From the NCBI RefSeq assembly GCF_042663585.1, contig NZ_JBHTAN010000006.1:124001-188000 (forward strand): a DNA stretch of 64,000 nucleotides, written 5' to 3'. Source of the stretch: Natranaeroarchaeum sp042663585. Its GTDB lineage: Archaea > Halobacteriota > Halobacteria > Halobacteriales > Natronoarchaeaceae. Of the stretch, positions 8,206 through 17,130 are shown piece after piece; positions within the stretch are counted from its first letter, which is position 1, and every line of letters starts with the position of its first letter. The notes under the pieces are model-generated. The model saw only the letters and a program-made list of their open reading frames with translations, was not told the DNA's origin and did not search any database. The position numbers and the translations under genes were made by a program.

Positions 8206-9603
8206 GTGATCGACCGCGTGCGCCGGGCGACGAACCGCCTCCGCTCGGGACTCACACGAAACCGACTCCGGATCCTCTTTTCCGTCCTACTGGTGCTCTC
8301 TGTCGGGGTCGTCGCCGCCGCGGCGGTCTCGACTGACCTCTCGACGGGCTCGGAGACCGCCGTACCGACCGCACCGGAGACGGACGATTACACCGTTATC
8401 ACCGAGTCGGGCCGGGCCGGAACGATCACCGTCTACGCACCCGACGGTGAGGTCGCGTACTACAACAACTCACGGACGAAGTATTTCGATGCCGACCCGG
8501 TCGAAGGCGACCCGATGACTGTCGAATACACGGCGACCGACACGATTCACAGCGAGGGGCCGACCTGTAGCGACCCGCCGTGTGCCCGGAACGTACTGGA
8601 GCGTGTCGACGTCGAGACCGGTGAGGTCGACGTGATCTACGAGCGCTACGATTACAAGGAGACCGCTGGCGAGTGGCACGATTCGGCACGGATCGACGAC
8701 ACCCGCGTCGTCATTGCCGACATCGTCGCGGATCAGGTCTTCATCGTGAACACCGAGACGGAGGTCGTCGAGTGGCTCTGGGATGCACAGAGCGAGTTCC
8801 CCGTCGAACGGGGCGGACCGTATCCGGAAGACTGGGCCCACATCAACGACGTCGAGTATATCGAGGAGGGTGAAAACGAGGGCCGAATCATGGCCAGCCT
8901 TCGGAATCAGGATCAGGTCGTCTTCCTCGACCCCGACGAGGGACTCGTCGAGGAGTGGACGCTCGGCGAGGAGGACAACTACGACATCCAGTACGAACAG
9001 CACAACCCCGATTACATTCCCGAGTCACAGGGCGGACCCGCAGTTCTCGTTGCCGACTCCGAGAACGGCCGGGTCCAGGAGTTCCAGCGCGAGGGAGACG
9101 AGTGGACGCGAACCTGGCAGTGGGCGGACGACCGGATCCAGTGGCCGCGTGATGCCGACCGGCTACCCAATGGACACACGTTGATCTCCGATTCGCACGG
9201 CAACCGCGTCTTCGAGGTCGACCAGTCGGGCGAGATCGTCTGGTCGGTCGGATCGACGCTTCCCTACGAGGCTGAGCGACTCGAAAGCGGCGCGGAAAGC
9301 GAGGGGGGACAGAGCGCGGCCGAACTCGGACTCGAATCACGAACCGTCGACGCCGATGCCGCCGAAAGCGGCGGGGGTGTCGATCCGTTTGGATTTCTCG
9401 ACAACATCGTTCAGGAACTCCTCCCACATCGGGTCTACAACGGTCTCCTGTTTGCGACACCGATCTGGGTCGGTTCGATGGAGTTCACCGCCATCGGCGT
9501 CGGCCTCCTTATCGGGATGACGTGGCTCGGTCTGGAGATCAGGTGGCGACTGCGCGATGCCGGCATCCGGTTTCGCCATCCCATCACTCGGCGTGACCGG
9601 TAG
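8206..9603 (+). CDS. arylsulfotransferase-like beta-propeller membrane protein
   Basis: The protein resembles haloarchaeal members of the arylsulfotransferase (ASST) family. It has an N-terminal membrane anchor (about residues 20-42, ILFSVLLVLSVGVVAAAAV), then an extracytoplasmic propeller of about 330 residues with repeated blade-like strands such as EWLWDAQSEFPVERGG, GRIMASLRNQDQVVFLD and LPNGHTLISDSHGNRVFEVD. One hydrophobic segment follows near the C-terminus. ASST enzymes move sulfate between phenolic acceptors, but the substrate here is unknown and a structural or binding role is possible. A GTG start at 8206 puts the anchor at the N-terminus; the frame also permits a GTG at 8116. Confidence 0.75.
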   Translation: MIDRVRRATNRLRSGLTRNRLRILFSVLLVLSVGVVAAAAVSTDLSTGSETAVPTAPETDDYTVITESGRAGTITVYAPDGEVAYYNNSRTKYFDADPVEGDPMTVEYTATDTIHSEGPTCSDPPCARNVLERVDVETGEVDVIYERYDYKETAGEWHDSARIDDTRVVIADIVADQVFIVNTETEVVEWLWDAQSEFPVERGGPYPEDWAHINDVEYIEEGENEGRIMASLRNQDQVVFLDPDEGLVEEWTLGEEDNYDIQYEQHNPDYIPESQGGPAVLVADSENGRVQEFQREGDEWTRTWQWADDRIQWPRDADRLPNGHTLISDSHGNRVFEVDQSGEIVWSVGSTLPYEAERLESGAESEGGQSAAELGLESRTVDADAAESGGGVDPFGFLDNIVQELLPHRVYNGLLFATPIWVGSMEFTAIGVGLLIGMTWLGLEIRWRLRDAGIRFRHPITRRDR

Positions 9604-9642
9604 CCCGAACCTCTCGCCTGCCTCCCGGCGATCTCCATGCGC

Positions 9643-10191
9643 TCACATCACCATGTCGCTACCCAGCAGATAAAGTCCGGTGAGGATCGACTGATACGAC
9701 AGCGTTCCGATCGCCGACAGGGTGACAAACGATCGCAGTTGCATATCCGACAGTCCGGCAGGAACTGTGAGCACCCCCCGGACGAACAGCAGTGTATTGC
9801 TTCCCGCGACGGCGAGTGGCCCCCACCGATCGAACCAGCTGTCGAACCGATCGAGTCGAGCGCCAGTGAGCGGGAACCAGCGTTTTTGTAGGAGATACTC
9901 CCGTCCTGCATGGCGGATGAGGAAAAACAGGATCGTCTGTCCGATAGTCGTCCCGACGACGGTGATCGTTAGTATCACGGTGATATCGGCGATAGACGTG
10001 CCGACCAGCGCGAGTGCCGTCGGGGCAATGAGTTCGCTCGGCATGAACCGGAGCAACATCGTCCCTTCGAGGATGCAGATCCCTAACAACACGGCGAGCG
10101 CGAGATCAGACGTCAAGAGCGACTCTAGCCACGTCGGAGCGTGACCCAGTTGCAATGGGATCATTGGCAGTTGGCAAACCGGTACTGACAT
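9643..10191 (-). CDS. DedA-family membrane protein
   Basis: The 182-residue protein has four or five hydrophobic segments and fits the DedA/SNARE-associated (VTT) family. It carries the typical pattern of an acidic residue in a membrane segment (LGICILEGTMLLRFMPSELI), followed later by FDSWFDRWGPLAVAGSNTLLFVRGVLTVPAGL, which matches the family's F...RF.P..R..v...AG box. Relatives include undecaprenyl-phosphate and phosphatidylethanolamine flippases, but substrate cannot be read here. It is transcribed toward the arylsulfotransferase-like gene and lies downstream of a second membrane protein in the same direction. Confidence 0.8.
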   Translation of the reverse strand: MSVPVCQLPMIPLQLGHAPTWLESLLTSDLALAVLLGICILEGTMLLRFMPSELIAPTALALVGTSIADITVILTITVVGTTIGQTILFFLIRHAGREYLLQKRWFPLTGARLDRFDSWFDRWGPLAVAGSNTLLFVRGVLTVPAGLSDMQLRSFVTLSAIGTLSYQSILTGLYLLGSDMVM

Positions 10192-10237
10192 ACTCGTTTT
10201 CGGTTCCTCACGTGGATCGCTCCGTGCCGATGCACGA

Positions 10238-10723
10238 CTACAACACCCCCGAGAGCTGGTAACTCGTCAGGGCAAGCGATGTGAGCAACAGTACAACACC
10301 GACGAACAAAACCGTTCGATTGACTCGCCTGTTCTTCGACTTGAACCAGTCGAGTGTAACGTGTCGCCGCGAGAGCGGTGCGAGCGGACGGAGTCCCATC
10401 GGCGTCACTACGTCACCAGCGAGGTGGGCGAGGATGCTGCTGGCCCCGATGGCGAAGCCCAGTACCGACGCGAGCGCTCCACCGACGAGAGCCGTCATCA
10501 CGATACCGGTAAGGGCCCCGACGAGCAGAGCGAACCAGATCGTGTGAGTCCCTCCGCGATGCCGAAGCCGCGGAAGCGGCTGATCGAGGTCAGGGATGTT
10601 CGCCAGGCCGACCGTGAGTGCGGCCCCGAAAAGCGCCACTTCGAGCGACCAGTGTCGGCTCACCGTCGGCACGACGAGCGCGTACAGCGCCGCGTTGAGG
10701 CCGATGTGGCCTCCCCGATACAT
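10238..10723 (-). CDS. YdjM-type (DUF457) integral membrane protein
   Basis: The 161-residue protein has about four membrane segments. Its polar His/Asp motifs are those of the YdjM/LexA-regulated DUF457 family, often called metal-dependent hydrolases: IPDLDQPLPRLRHRGGTHTIWF near residues 43-64 and SILAHLAGDVVTPMGLRPL near 95-113. These residues could coordinate a metal at the membrane surface. No activity is established for the family. It lies 46 bases upstream of the DedA gene on the same strand, so the two may be co-transcribed. Confidence 0.75.
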   Translation of the reverse strand: MYRGGHIGLNAALYALVVPTVSRHWSLEVALFGAALTVGLANIPDLDQPLPRLRHRGGTHTIWFALLVGALTGIVMTALVGGALASVLGFAIGASSILAHLAGDVVTPMGLRPLAPLSRRHVTLDWFKSKNRRVNRTVLFVGVVLLLTSLALTSYQLSGVL

Positions 10724-10883
10724 GATTCAATCGCGTATTCGGGCCTCCGTTTCGGACGCGCATGAACCGTTCGGTCAGTCCAGGTAGTAAGTTCATCTTA
10801 CCCCGAACGTACGCATCGACACGCAACCGAGCGCTGCTCACCGGCACCCCTCATTTTTGAGTGATGCTGAGGTACTACTCGTA

Positions 10884-12446
10884 ATGGACGCGGCCGCTCA
10901 GTCGAACGTCCTCCTCGTGATTCTCGACACGGTCCGAAAAGACGCTCTCGAACCGTATGGCTCCACCAGAGGGACGACACCACACCTGTCGGGATTCGCC
11001 GACGAGGCGACGGTCTTCGAGTCGGCCGTCGCCCCTGCACCGTGGACGCTACCGGTCCACGCGTCGCTGTTTACCGGCCTCTATCCGAGCGAACACGGGG
11101 CGGACCAGGAGAGTCCGTATCTCGACGAAACGACCAGTCTGGCGTCGACCCTCTCGGCGGCGGGCTACGACACGGCCTGTTACTCCTCGAACGCGTGGAT
11201 CACTCCCTATACGGGCCTCACCGACGGCTTCGACGCGCAGGATTCCTTTTTCGAGGTCCTACCCGGCGACCTGCTCTCGGGGCCGCTGGCCACCGCGTGG
11301 CAATCGATCAATGACAGCGAGTATCTCCGGCGACTGGCGTCGGCAATCGTCAGAGTCGGCGCGATGATCCACGCCAAACTGGCCAGCGGAGAGCGCGCGG
11401 ACTCGAAGACACCGACGGTGATCGATCGGACGAAACGGTTTATCGACGAGAGCGATGAGGGCTGGTTCGCGTTCATCAATCTGATGGATGCGCACCTGCC
11501 GTACTACCCCCCCGAGGAGTACCGCGAGGAGTTCGCACCCGATGTCGATCCCGGCGATGTCTGCCAGAACTCCAAAGAGTACAACGCCGGTGCCCGCGAC
11601 ATCGACGACGAGGAGTGGAACGCGATCCGGCGGCTCTACGACGCCACAATCGCGCATATGGACGCCGAACTCGGACGGCTATTCGACTGGCTCCGCGAGA
11701 CTGGACGATGGGACGAGACGACAGTCGTCGTCGCGGCCGACCACGGCGAACTGCACGGCGAACACGACCTGTACGGCCACGAGTTCGCGCTCTACGAGCA
11801 GTTGATCAACGTTCCGCTGCTGGTGAAACATCCGGCGCTCGACGCCGACCGACGGGACGACCTCGTCGAGTTGCTCGACTGTTATCACTCGATCATGCAC
11901 GCGCTGGGCGTCGACCCGGACGACGGAGACGTGGGCGAGGAGGCAAACCCGGTACCGCTCGACCGGACCCGCTCGCTCCTCTCGGAGCGATATCGCGACT
12001 TCGGGGCAAGCGACGATCCGGATCCCGGACAGCGCGCAGTCCGCAAGAGCGACGGCGACTACGGCTTCGTCGAGTACGCCCAGCCAGTAATCGAACTCCA
12101 TCACCTCGAAGAGAAAGCCAGCGAGGCGGGTATCGACCTCCCAGAGTCTCATCGAGCCTATTCACGATTCCGTGCCGCACGGCGTCCCGACGCGAAATAC
12201 GTTCGCGCGGATCGCATCCCCGACGAGGCCTATCGCCTCGACGAATATCCGAAAGAAGAGTTGCCGGTTTATCCGGCGGACGACGCGGTCGTCGCCGAAA
12301 CTGAACGGGCACTAGCACGCTTCGAGGAGGCCGTCGGCGGGGCCTGGAACGAGGCGGCCGAATCTGACGCCACTGGGCGAGACGCGCTCGCCGAGGCCGA
12401 CGAGGTGACCCGCGACCGATTGCGCGAACTCGGCTATCTCGAGTGA
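10884..12446 (+). CDS. sulfatase-like (alkaline phosphatase superfamily) hydrolase with Thr at the nucleophile position
   Basis: The 520-residue protein has the alkaline phosphatase/sulfatase fold. It opens with SNVLLVILDTVRKDALEPYG (metal-binding Asp15), and later shows VVVAADHGELHGEHDLYGHE for the second metal cluster. The nucleophile region reads PWTLPVHASLFTGLYPSEHG. Where type I sulfatases have C/S-x-P-x-R for formylglycine formation, this protein has Thr55-Leu-Pro-Val-His. A Thr nucleophile is used by phosphotransferase relatives such as LtaS, so a phospho- rather than sulfo-hydrolase or transferase is possible. There is no signal peptide. The ATG at 10884 is preferred over an upstream TTG/GTG because it sits just before the first strand. 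Confidence 0.8.
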   Translation: MDAAAQSNVLLVILDTVRKDALEPYGSTRGTTPHLSGFADEATVFESAVAPAPWTLPVHASLFTGLYPSEHGADQESPYLDETTSLASTLSAAGYDTACYSSNAWITPYTGLTDGFDAQDSFFEVLPGDLLSGPLATAWQSINDSEYLRRLASAIVRVGAMIHAKLASGERADSKTPTVIDRTKRFIDESDEGWFAFINLMDAHLPYYPPEEYREEFAPDVDPGDVCQNSKEYNAGARDIDDEEWNAIRRLYDATIAHMDAELGRLFDWLRETGRWDETTVVVAADHGELHGEHDLYGHEFALYEQLINVPLLVKHPALDADRRDDLVELLDCYHSIMHALGVDPDDGDVGEEANPVPLDRTRSLLSERYRDFGASDDPDPGQRAVRKSDGDYGFVEYAQPVIELHHLEEKASEAGIDLPESHRAYSRFRAARRPDAKYVRADRIPDEAYRLDEYPKEELPVYPADDAVVAETERALARFEEAVGGAWNEAAESDATGRDALAEADEVTRDRLRELGYLE

Positions 12447-12733
12447 CGACGGGCGTTACCCCTTATCGAGGACCGACCGATGGGGTGCCCCCGGCCAGTT
12501 TCTCGGGAGTCATAGCTGTGACGCCTTCCAAACCCGTGTAGGACAAGCCATATTACGTTCTGGTAGCTACGTTATGATATGATTTCACAGGGTGTTTTCG
12601 CCGACGATCAGCCCCACAGAAACACTGTGGCTCGGCGTTTCTCCGACCGACCGAGCGCGCTGTCTCGACGATGGCGAGTGGATCTCCGGCGGGCAGTTCG
12701 CCGTCTCTCGGTCTCCCAGCGACGTGATCTGTC

Positions 12734-13501
12734 ATGACCCACCGACTCGACGAAATCGACCATCAGATACTCCACGCGCTGATGACGGACGCACGGAACA
12801 CGTCCGCACCGATGATCGCGGAGGATCTGAACGTCTCCGCCGGAACGATCCGTAACCGGATCGAGCGCCTCGAAGAAGAGGACGTGATACGCGGCTACAC
12901 GGCGATCATCGACTTCGAGCAGGCTGGCGGCCGACTCACGTCGGTCTTTATGTGTACGGTGCCGGCCGACGAACGGGAACGGCTGGCACTGGCCGCGCGG
13001 TCGATTCCGGGTGTCATCAATGTGCGAGTGCTGATGGCGGGCCGACGTGATCTTCAGGTAGTCGCCGTCGGCGAAAAGACGAGCGACCTGCGGAAGATAG
13101 CCCGTTCGCTCTCGGGACTCGACATCCAGATCGAGGACGAGGAGCTACTACAGACGGAACTTCACACGCCGTACACCGGGTTCTTGCCCGAAGGCGATCA
13201 AGAGTCGGCCGTCACCGATACGGTTACACTGGCCGACGGGATGTCCGTCGTCGAAGTGTGTGTCACCGAGGATGCACCGATCGTGGGACTGTCGCCGGTC
13301 GAAGCCCAGGAAGCGGGTGTGCTCTCTCCGGAGACGGTGGTGATCTCTGTCGAGCGCGAGGGGTCGGTTATTCATCCCCCCGACGAGACGACGCTCCAGC
13401 CAAACGACGTCGTGACCGTCCTGCCGACCGAGGAAGCCGACAGTAACGGGCCGCTGGCACCATTCCTCGCCGACGATACGACGAATCCGTCGCCATCATA
13501 A
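12734..13501 (+). CDS. Lrp/AsnC-family transcriptional regulator with C-terminal TrkA-C domain
   Basis: The 255-residue protein fuses two modules. Residues about 4-60 are an AsnC-type helix-turn-helix (LDEIDHQILHALMTDARNTSAPMIAEDL and SAGTIRNRIERLEEEDVIRGY). A ligand-binding-like middle follows, and residues about 160-235 form a TrkA-C/RCK_C domain (PIVGLSPVEAQEAGVLSPETVVISVER, then LQPNDVVTVL). RCK_C domains bind small ligands and regulate transport. It lies 55 bases before a universal stress protein and near an APC transporter, so control of that transporter is a reasonable inference. No operator was identified. Confidence 0.85.
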   Translation: MTHRLDEIDHQILHALMTDARNTSAPMIAEDLNVSAGTIRNRIERLEEEDVIRGYTAIIDFEQAGGRLTSVFMCTVPADERERLALAARSIPGVINVRVLMAGRRDLQVVAVGEKTSDLRKIARSLSGLDIQIEDEELLQTELHTPYTGFLPEGDQESAVTDTVTLADGMSVVEVCVTEDAPIVGLSPVEAQEAGVLSPETVVISVEREGSVIHPPDETTLQPNDVVTVLPTEEADSNGPLAPFLADDTTNPSPS

Positions 13502-13556
13502 ACCGTCCCGACGTCGTAAGCCCCTCGTTTTTCACGTTCGAGTCCGAAGTATCGCT

Positions 13557-14264
13557 ATGGTTGATACGATTCTCGTACCGCTCGAACTTCCGGATCCGGA
13601 ACCGCTGTCGCCCGTATTGATCGAGGACCTCTCGTCGCTGAACGTCGTGGTACTGGGCCACTACGGCCTCCCTGAACAGACGCCGGCCCGGTCGGCGAGC
13701 GAACAGTTCGGCGAGGAGGCACAGGAGACGCTCGACGAGATAGCCGAGCAGTTCGCCGAGGCGGGGGCATCCGTCCGGACGCGGTTGGTGTTCGGGAAAG
13801 ACCGAGCGACGGCGATCGAACAGGTAGCCGAGGAGGAGGGCTGCGTCGCCGAACTCGATCCCGCTCCGACCGACGACATCCGTCGGATCCTCGTCCCGAT
13901 CCCCGCCGCCGCCGAGGTTACCCGACTTCCCAAGTTCATCAGTCTCCTTAGCGAGGACTCGACACAGCAGATCACGCTGTTTCACGTCGTCGAGAGTGAT
14001 GGGAGCCGTGAGGAGGCCGAGGAACTCGTCACAGAGATCCGCGACCAACTGATCGATGCCGGGTTCGATCCGAGCGAGGTCGACACGCGCGTCGTCGAGG
14101 GGCAAGAACACGACGACGAGATCCTTCGGGTGGCCGACGAGTACGACGCGGTCGTGATGTACGAGGCCGAATCGCGACTTGGCGACCGTCTATTCGGCTC
14201 GCTTCCGGATCGGATCGCCAACGAGACTCGCGATCCGGTGATCGTCGTTCGCCGCGACTACTGA
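13557..14264 (+). CDS. universal stress protein with two Usp domains
   Basis: The 235-residue protein looks like two tandem UspA folds. The first (about 1-100) begins MVDTILVPLELPD, and the second (about 108-235) begins RRILVPIPAAAEV and ends with a VIVVRRDY strand. The second domain has a nucleotide-loop-like segment, GDRLFGSLPDRIANETRDPVIVV, similar to G-2x-G-9x-G(S/T) ATP-binding Usp proteins but without a strict match. It lies between the AsnC/TrkA-C regulator and the convergent APC transporter. Usp domains commonly accompany APC transporters in haloarchaea. Confidence 0.8.
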   Translation: MVDTILVPLELPDPEPLSPVLIEDLSSLNVVVLGHYGLPEQTPARSASEQFGEEAQETLDEIAEQFAEAGASVRTRLVFGKDRATAIEQVAEEEGCVAELDPAPTDDIRRILVPIPAAAEVTRLPKFISLLSEDSTQQITLFHVVESDGSREEAEELVTEIRDQLIDAGFDPSEVDTRVVEGQEHDDEILRVADEYDAVVMYEAESRLGDRLFGSLPDRIANETRDPVIVVRRDY

Positions 14265-14284
14265 CTGAGTAGGACTCCTCTCGT

Positions 14285-14655
14285 GAAGTACCTCGGGGTC
14301 AAGCCCCGGGGCTTCGCCGTCTTGGACTGCCCTGCACCCGCAGGCGAATTTAATTCCCCTCGACCTTCCCCGTGAGGGGTCGGCTGGAAGTAACACCCGA
14401 ACACGCCGATGTGTCCGTGAGGGTCTGTCGCTCCACCACGACACGACAACTCCCGTCTCACCGCCAGTAGCGGGTTTTGAGAGGAGTCGCATTTCCAGCA
14501 ACCGAACGGCCAGCAAAGGAATTGAGGTCTTCAATTCCATACTTTGAGGGGTTGTTTCTGGCCGTTGTCTGTGTGTTATAGTTCGGAATAGTTATAATTA
14601 TGGCATATCGTGACGGCATTCACCCTCGGGGGCAAGCCCCGAGGCACTCTGCCTG
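14285..14655. mobile_element. hairpin-ended element, probable non-autonomous IS200/IS605-type remnant
   Basis: The 491 bases between the Usp and APC genes have no convincing gene. They contain two near-identical hairpins in the same orientation, at 14291-14311 and 14624-14644. Each has an 8-base GC stem (CCTCGGGG paired with CCCCGRGG) and a five-base loop ending AAG. Single hairpins near both ends are the recognition structures of Y1-transposase (IS200/IS605) elements, so the roughly 370 bp between them may be a non-autonomous copy. A more AT-rich stretch lies at 14570-14605. No transposase or TnpB domain is visible. The exact ends are estimates. Confidence 0.45.
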
Positions 14656-14755
14656 TTTTCTCTGTAGAAACTACTGAGCGGGAACCGTTCGGAAAACTGC
14701 CGACCTGTGTGAATACGACCGCCCTGCGAGTGTCGTCCTCGCTTTCTGAAGGCGA

Positions 14756-16138
14756 TTACTCCGACTCGGGAACGACTGTCGCCCCTTCTTCGTCTCCGCG
14801 ACGCCGCTGAATGATCGTTCCGATCGCTCCCGTCCTGTCAGTGCGGGATCGACCGTAGGCGAAGTAGATCACGACACCGGCGCTCGTGATCCCGACAGTA
14901 CCGAGTATCGGGACCAGCCCCATCTGCGTGAGGAGGCCGAGTCCGGCCAGGATTCCGAAGATCTGCACGAACGGATAGCCCGGGGCGACGAACTCGGGGT
15001 CGTACGAGGGCAGGTCCGCTTCGCGGAACGCAATCAGTGCAAAGTTCGAAATCGAGAAGACGAGGATCTGGAACGCGCTCGCCAGTTTTGCCAGTTCGAT
15101 CACCGGCACGAACGCGATCAGCAAGAACAGCACCGTCCCCGTGAGCAACACGGAGTTCCGCGGCGTCTTGAACCGCTCGTCGATCCGTTCTAGCTGTGGC
15201 GGAAGCAGTTTGTCACGACTCATAGCGAGCGGGAACCGTGAAGACGAAAGCACGCCGGCGTTGGCCATGCTGATGAGGGCCACCACTGCGATCACGGAGA
15301 TGATGACAACGCCGAAGCCGCCGAACAATGCGTCCGCCCCCTCTGCCAGCGGTGTCAGCGATGCGCTTCCGCCGGGACCGCCGTGTTTCAGCACCTCGGG
15401 GTCGGCCAGTGCGATGATTGCGGCTACGACAAGTACGTAGATGACCGTCATTATCGCCATTGATCCCAGCATCGCTCGGGGCAGGTTCTTTCCAGGATCT
15501 TTCACTTCTTCAGCGACGGCAGCAATCTTGGTCACGCCTGCGAAGGAGACGAAGACGAACGCCGCTGCGGTGATGATGCCGCCGCCGCCATCGGGGAAGA
15601 ACGGCGTGAAAGCGGACGTATCGCCGACCAGCCCGCCGTTGAGCGTATACGCTGTAAGACCGACAACGACGAGGCTGACGATGACCGCCTGCACCCGGCC
15701 GCTCAGTTTCGTCCCCGAAATGTTGAGGATGATGACCAGCGCGGCCAGAGCGAGCGCGATGAACTGAACCGCCCCTTGTGAGATCGGTGCGAACAACAGG
15801 AGATACGCGCCGAGTCCAACGAGCGCAAACGAACTCTTGAACGCTAGCGAGAACCAGGCACCGATTCCCGCGATAGTACCGAACAGCGGCCCGAGCGCTC
15901 GGTCGATGTAGAGATACGTCCCGCCTGACTCGGGCATCGCCGTTGCCATCTCCGATTTCGATAGTGCGGCTGGCAGTACGATGATTGCCGACAACACGTA
16001 CGCAAGAATAACGGCTGGCCCGGCTTTCTTGTATCCAAGCGCCGGAAGGACGAAGATCCCACTCCCGATCATCGCCCCCATACTAATCATCATCGTCGAA
16101 TAAAGTCCCAGACTCCGATCCAGATCGTGTCCCACCAT
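14756..16138 (-). CDS. APC-superfamily amino acid permease
   Basis: The 460-residue protein has about twelve membrane segments and belongs to the APC family of amino acid/polyamine transporters. The first segment holds the substrate-binding loop signature MISMGAMIGSGIFVLPALGYKKAG (about residues 17-40), and FVSFAGVTKIAAVAEEVKDPGKNLPRA (about 196-222) is the conserved helix-6 region. It transports amino acids across the cytoplasmic membrane; specificity cannot be read. Some archaeal relatives carry a fused Usp domain. Here a separate two-domain Usp gene lies convergent to it across a mobile element. Confidence 0.88.
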   Translation of the reverse strand: MVGHDLDRSLGLYSTMMISMGAMIGSGIFVLPALGYKKAGPAVILAYVLSAIIVLPAALSKSEMATAMPESGGTYLYIDRALGPLFGTIAGIGAWFSLAFKSSFALVGLGAYLLLFAPISQGAVQFIALALAALVIILNISGTKLSGRVQAVIVSLVVVGLTAYTLNGGLVGDTSAFTPFFPDGGGGIITAAAFVFVSFAGVTKIAAVAEEVKDPGKNLPRAMLGSMAIMTVIYVLVVAAIIALADPEVLKHGGPGGSASLTPLAEGADALFGGFGVVIISVIAVVALISMANAGVLSSSRFPLAMSRDKLLPPQLERIDERFKTPRNSVLLTGTVLFLLIAFVPVIELAKLASAFQILVFSISNFALIAFREADLPSYDPEFVAPGYPFVQIFGILAGLGLLTQMGLVPILGTVGITSAGVVIYFAYGRSRTDRTGAIGTIIQRRRGDEEGATVVPESE

Positions 16139-16164
16139 GTGCTCACCCTCACTTAATATACCCG

Positions 16165-16224
16165 ATCTTATATTTATTTCGGATTCCTGAATAACGGGGT
16201 ATCCAAACTACTTATAACTCAGGG
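16165..16224. promoter_or_regulatory. divergent promoter region between APC permease and membrane/HTH protein
   Basis: The gap 16139-16253 separates two divergent genes and is AT-rich compared with its surroundings. On the minus strand, AAATATAAG and TATATTAAG-like stretches lie 15-40 bases before the permease start. On the plus strand, TTATAA at about 16212-16217 lies 37-42 bases before the ATG at 16254. These fit archaeal TATA boxes for two divergent transcripts. Confidence 0.45.
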
Positions 16225-16253
16225 CAGTGTAGTTGGGAGTGACAGGTGACACG

Positions 16254-17018
16254 ATGGCAACGACACACACACGAAACTACAGTCGAATCGGCCGATCGGT
16301 CCCCGCGGGGTTTATAGGGCTTATGGGAGCGCTCCTCGGTGCATTAGCGATCGGCTTTCTGCTAACCCATCGAGAATCGGCGGTCTGGTGGCAGGTCGAA
16401 CTGATCGTCGTGGCAGCCGTGTCCTTCGCAATAGTGTTCGGCGCGTACCGACTGGCAGGGAGTTCCTACGACACGACCGATCTGTGGGTTATCCTCGCCT
16501 GGAGCGTGGCCGGCATCGTCGGTGCGGATCTGATCGGCGGTGGGCTCTACCTGCATCAGCTTACCGAACAGGTCAACCTCGCCGATCCGGCGTTCTTCTT
16601 CGAGTATCTGTCACTGCTCGGCCTAGCAATCGGACTCGCGTTCGGTATCAGCCGCCGCTCGCGGATCCGCCGCGAACTCGAGGGCGTCTTCGACGAGGAG
16701 CCTGCGGATCCCGACGCGATTCGCTCGCTCCTGGCACTGCTCGGCGGTGATGGTCGAACGCTCCGCCGGCGCTGGGATGTCGCTGCGGCTATCGCCGATA
16801 CGACGACGCTTGCACTCCCGATTCCCGTGCTCGCTCACCGCCTTGCCGACAAGGAGACGGCCGCGTTCCCTGACGATGACGCGGAGGTCGAGACGCTCCT
16901 GTACGAGGAGATACTCCCGACGCTCACCGAGAACGGCGTCGTCGACGTCGACTACGAAACGGAAACGGTGGAGTACGTCGGCCCCACGGCAGCGGTCGAA
17001 CACCTCGCGACACCGTGA
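16254..17018 (+). CDS. membrane protein with C-terminal winged-helix-like region
   Basis: The 254-residue protein has about four hydrophobic segments in its first 135 residues (for example FIGLMGALLGALAIGFLL and QVELIVVAAVSFAIVFGAYRLAG). A soluble C-terminal half contains TTLALPIPVLAHRLADKETAAF and YEEILPTLTENGVVDVDYETETVEY. That latter pattern matches the small HTH-like domain common in haloarchaeal signalling proteins (DUF7344-type, my recognition). The ATG at 16254 is chosen over an upstream in-frame codon at 16233 because it follows the TATA-like sequence. Function unknown. Confidence 0.6.
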   Translation: MATTHTRNYSRIGRSVPAGFIGLMGALLGALAIGFLLTHRESAVWWQVELIVVAAVSFAIVFGAYRLAGSSYDTTDLWVILAWSVAGIVGADLIGGGLYLHQLTEQVNLADPAFFFEYLSLLGLAIGLAFGISRRSRIRRELEGVFDEEPADPDAIRSLLALLGGDGRTLRRRWDVAAAIADTTTLALPIPVLAHRLADKETAAFPDDDAEVETLLYEEILPTLTENGVVDVDYETETVEYVGPTAAVEHLATP

Positions 17019-17130
17019 CTGAGGCGAACCATCCAGCACCGACCGATCGGTGCTGATCGGGCATCCGTCCGAGCGACGACCGGCCTGTCGTCCGCAGGTT
17101 TATTTTCTCTCCGGCCCCTCTCCGAGTCCA

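Noticed and set aside
7167..8255. Minus-strand frame of 362 codons across secY
   Set aside because: Antisense shadow of the clear SecY gene; rich in His/Arg/Asp without domain pattern.
12592..12855. 87-codon plus-strand frame before and over the AsnC gene
   Set aside because: Overlaps the certain AsnC/TrkA-C start in another frame and lacks any family pattern. The 287 bases 12447-12733 otherwise hold only AT-rich promoter-like sequence around 12550-12585.
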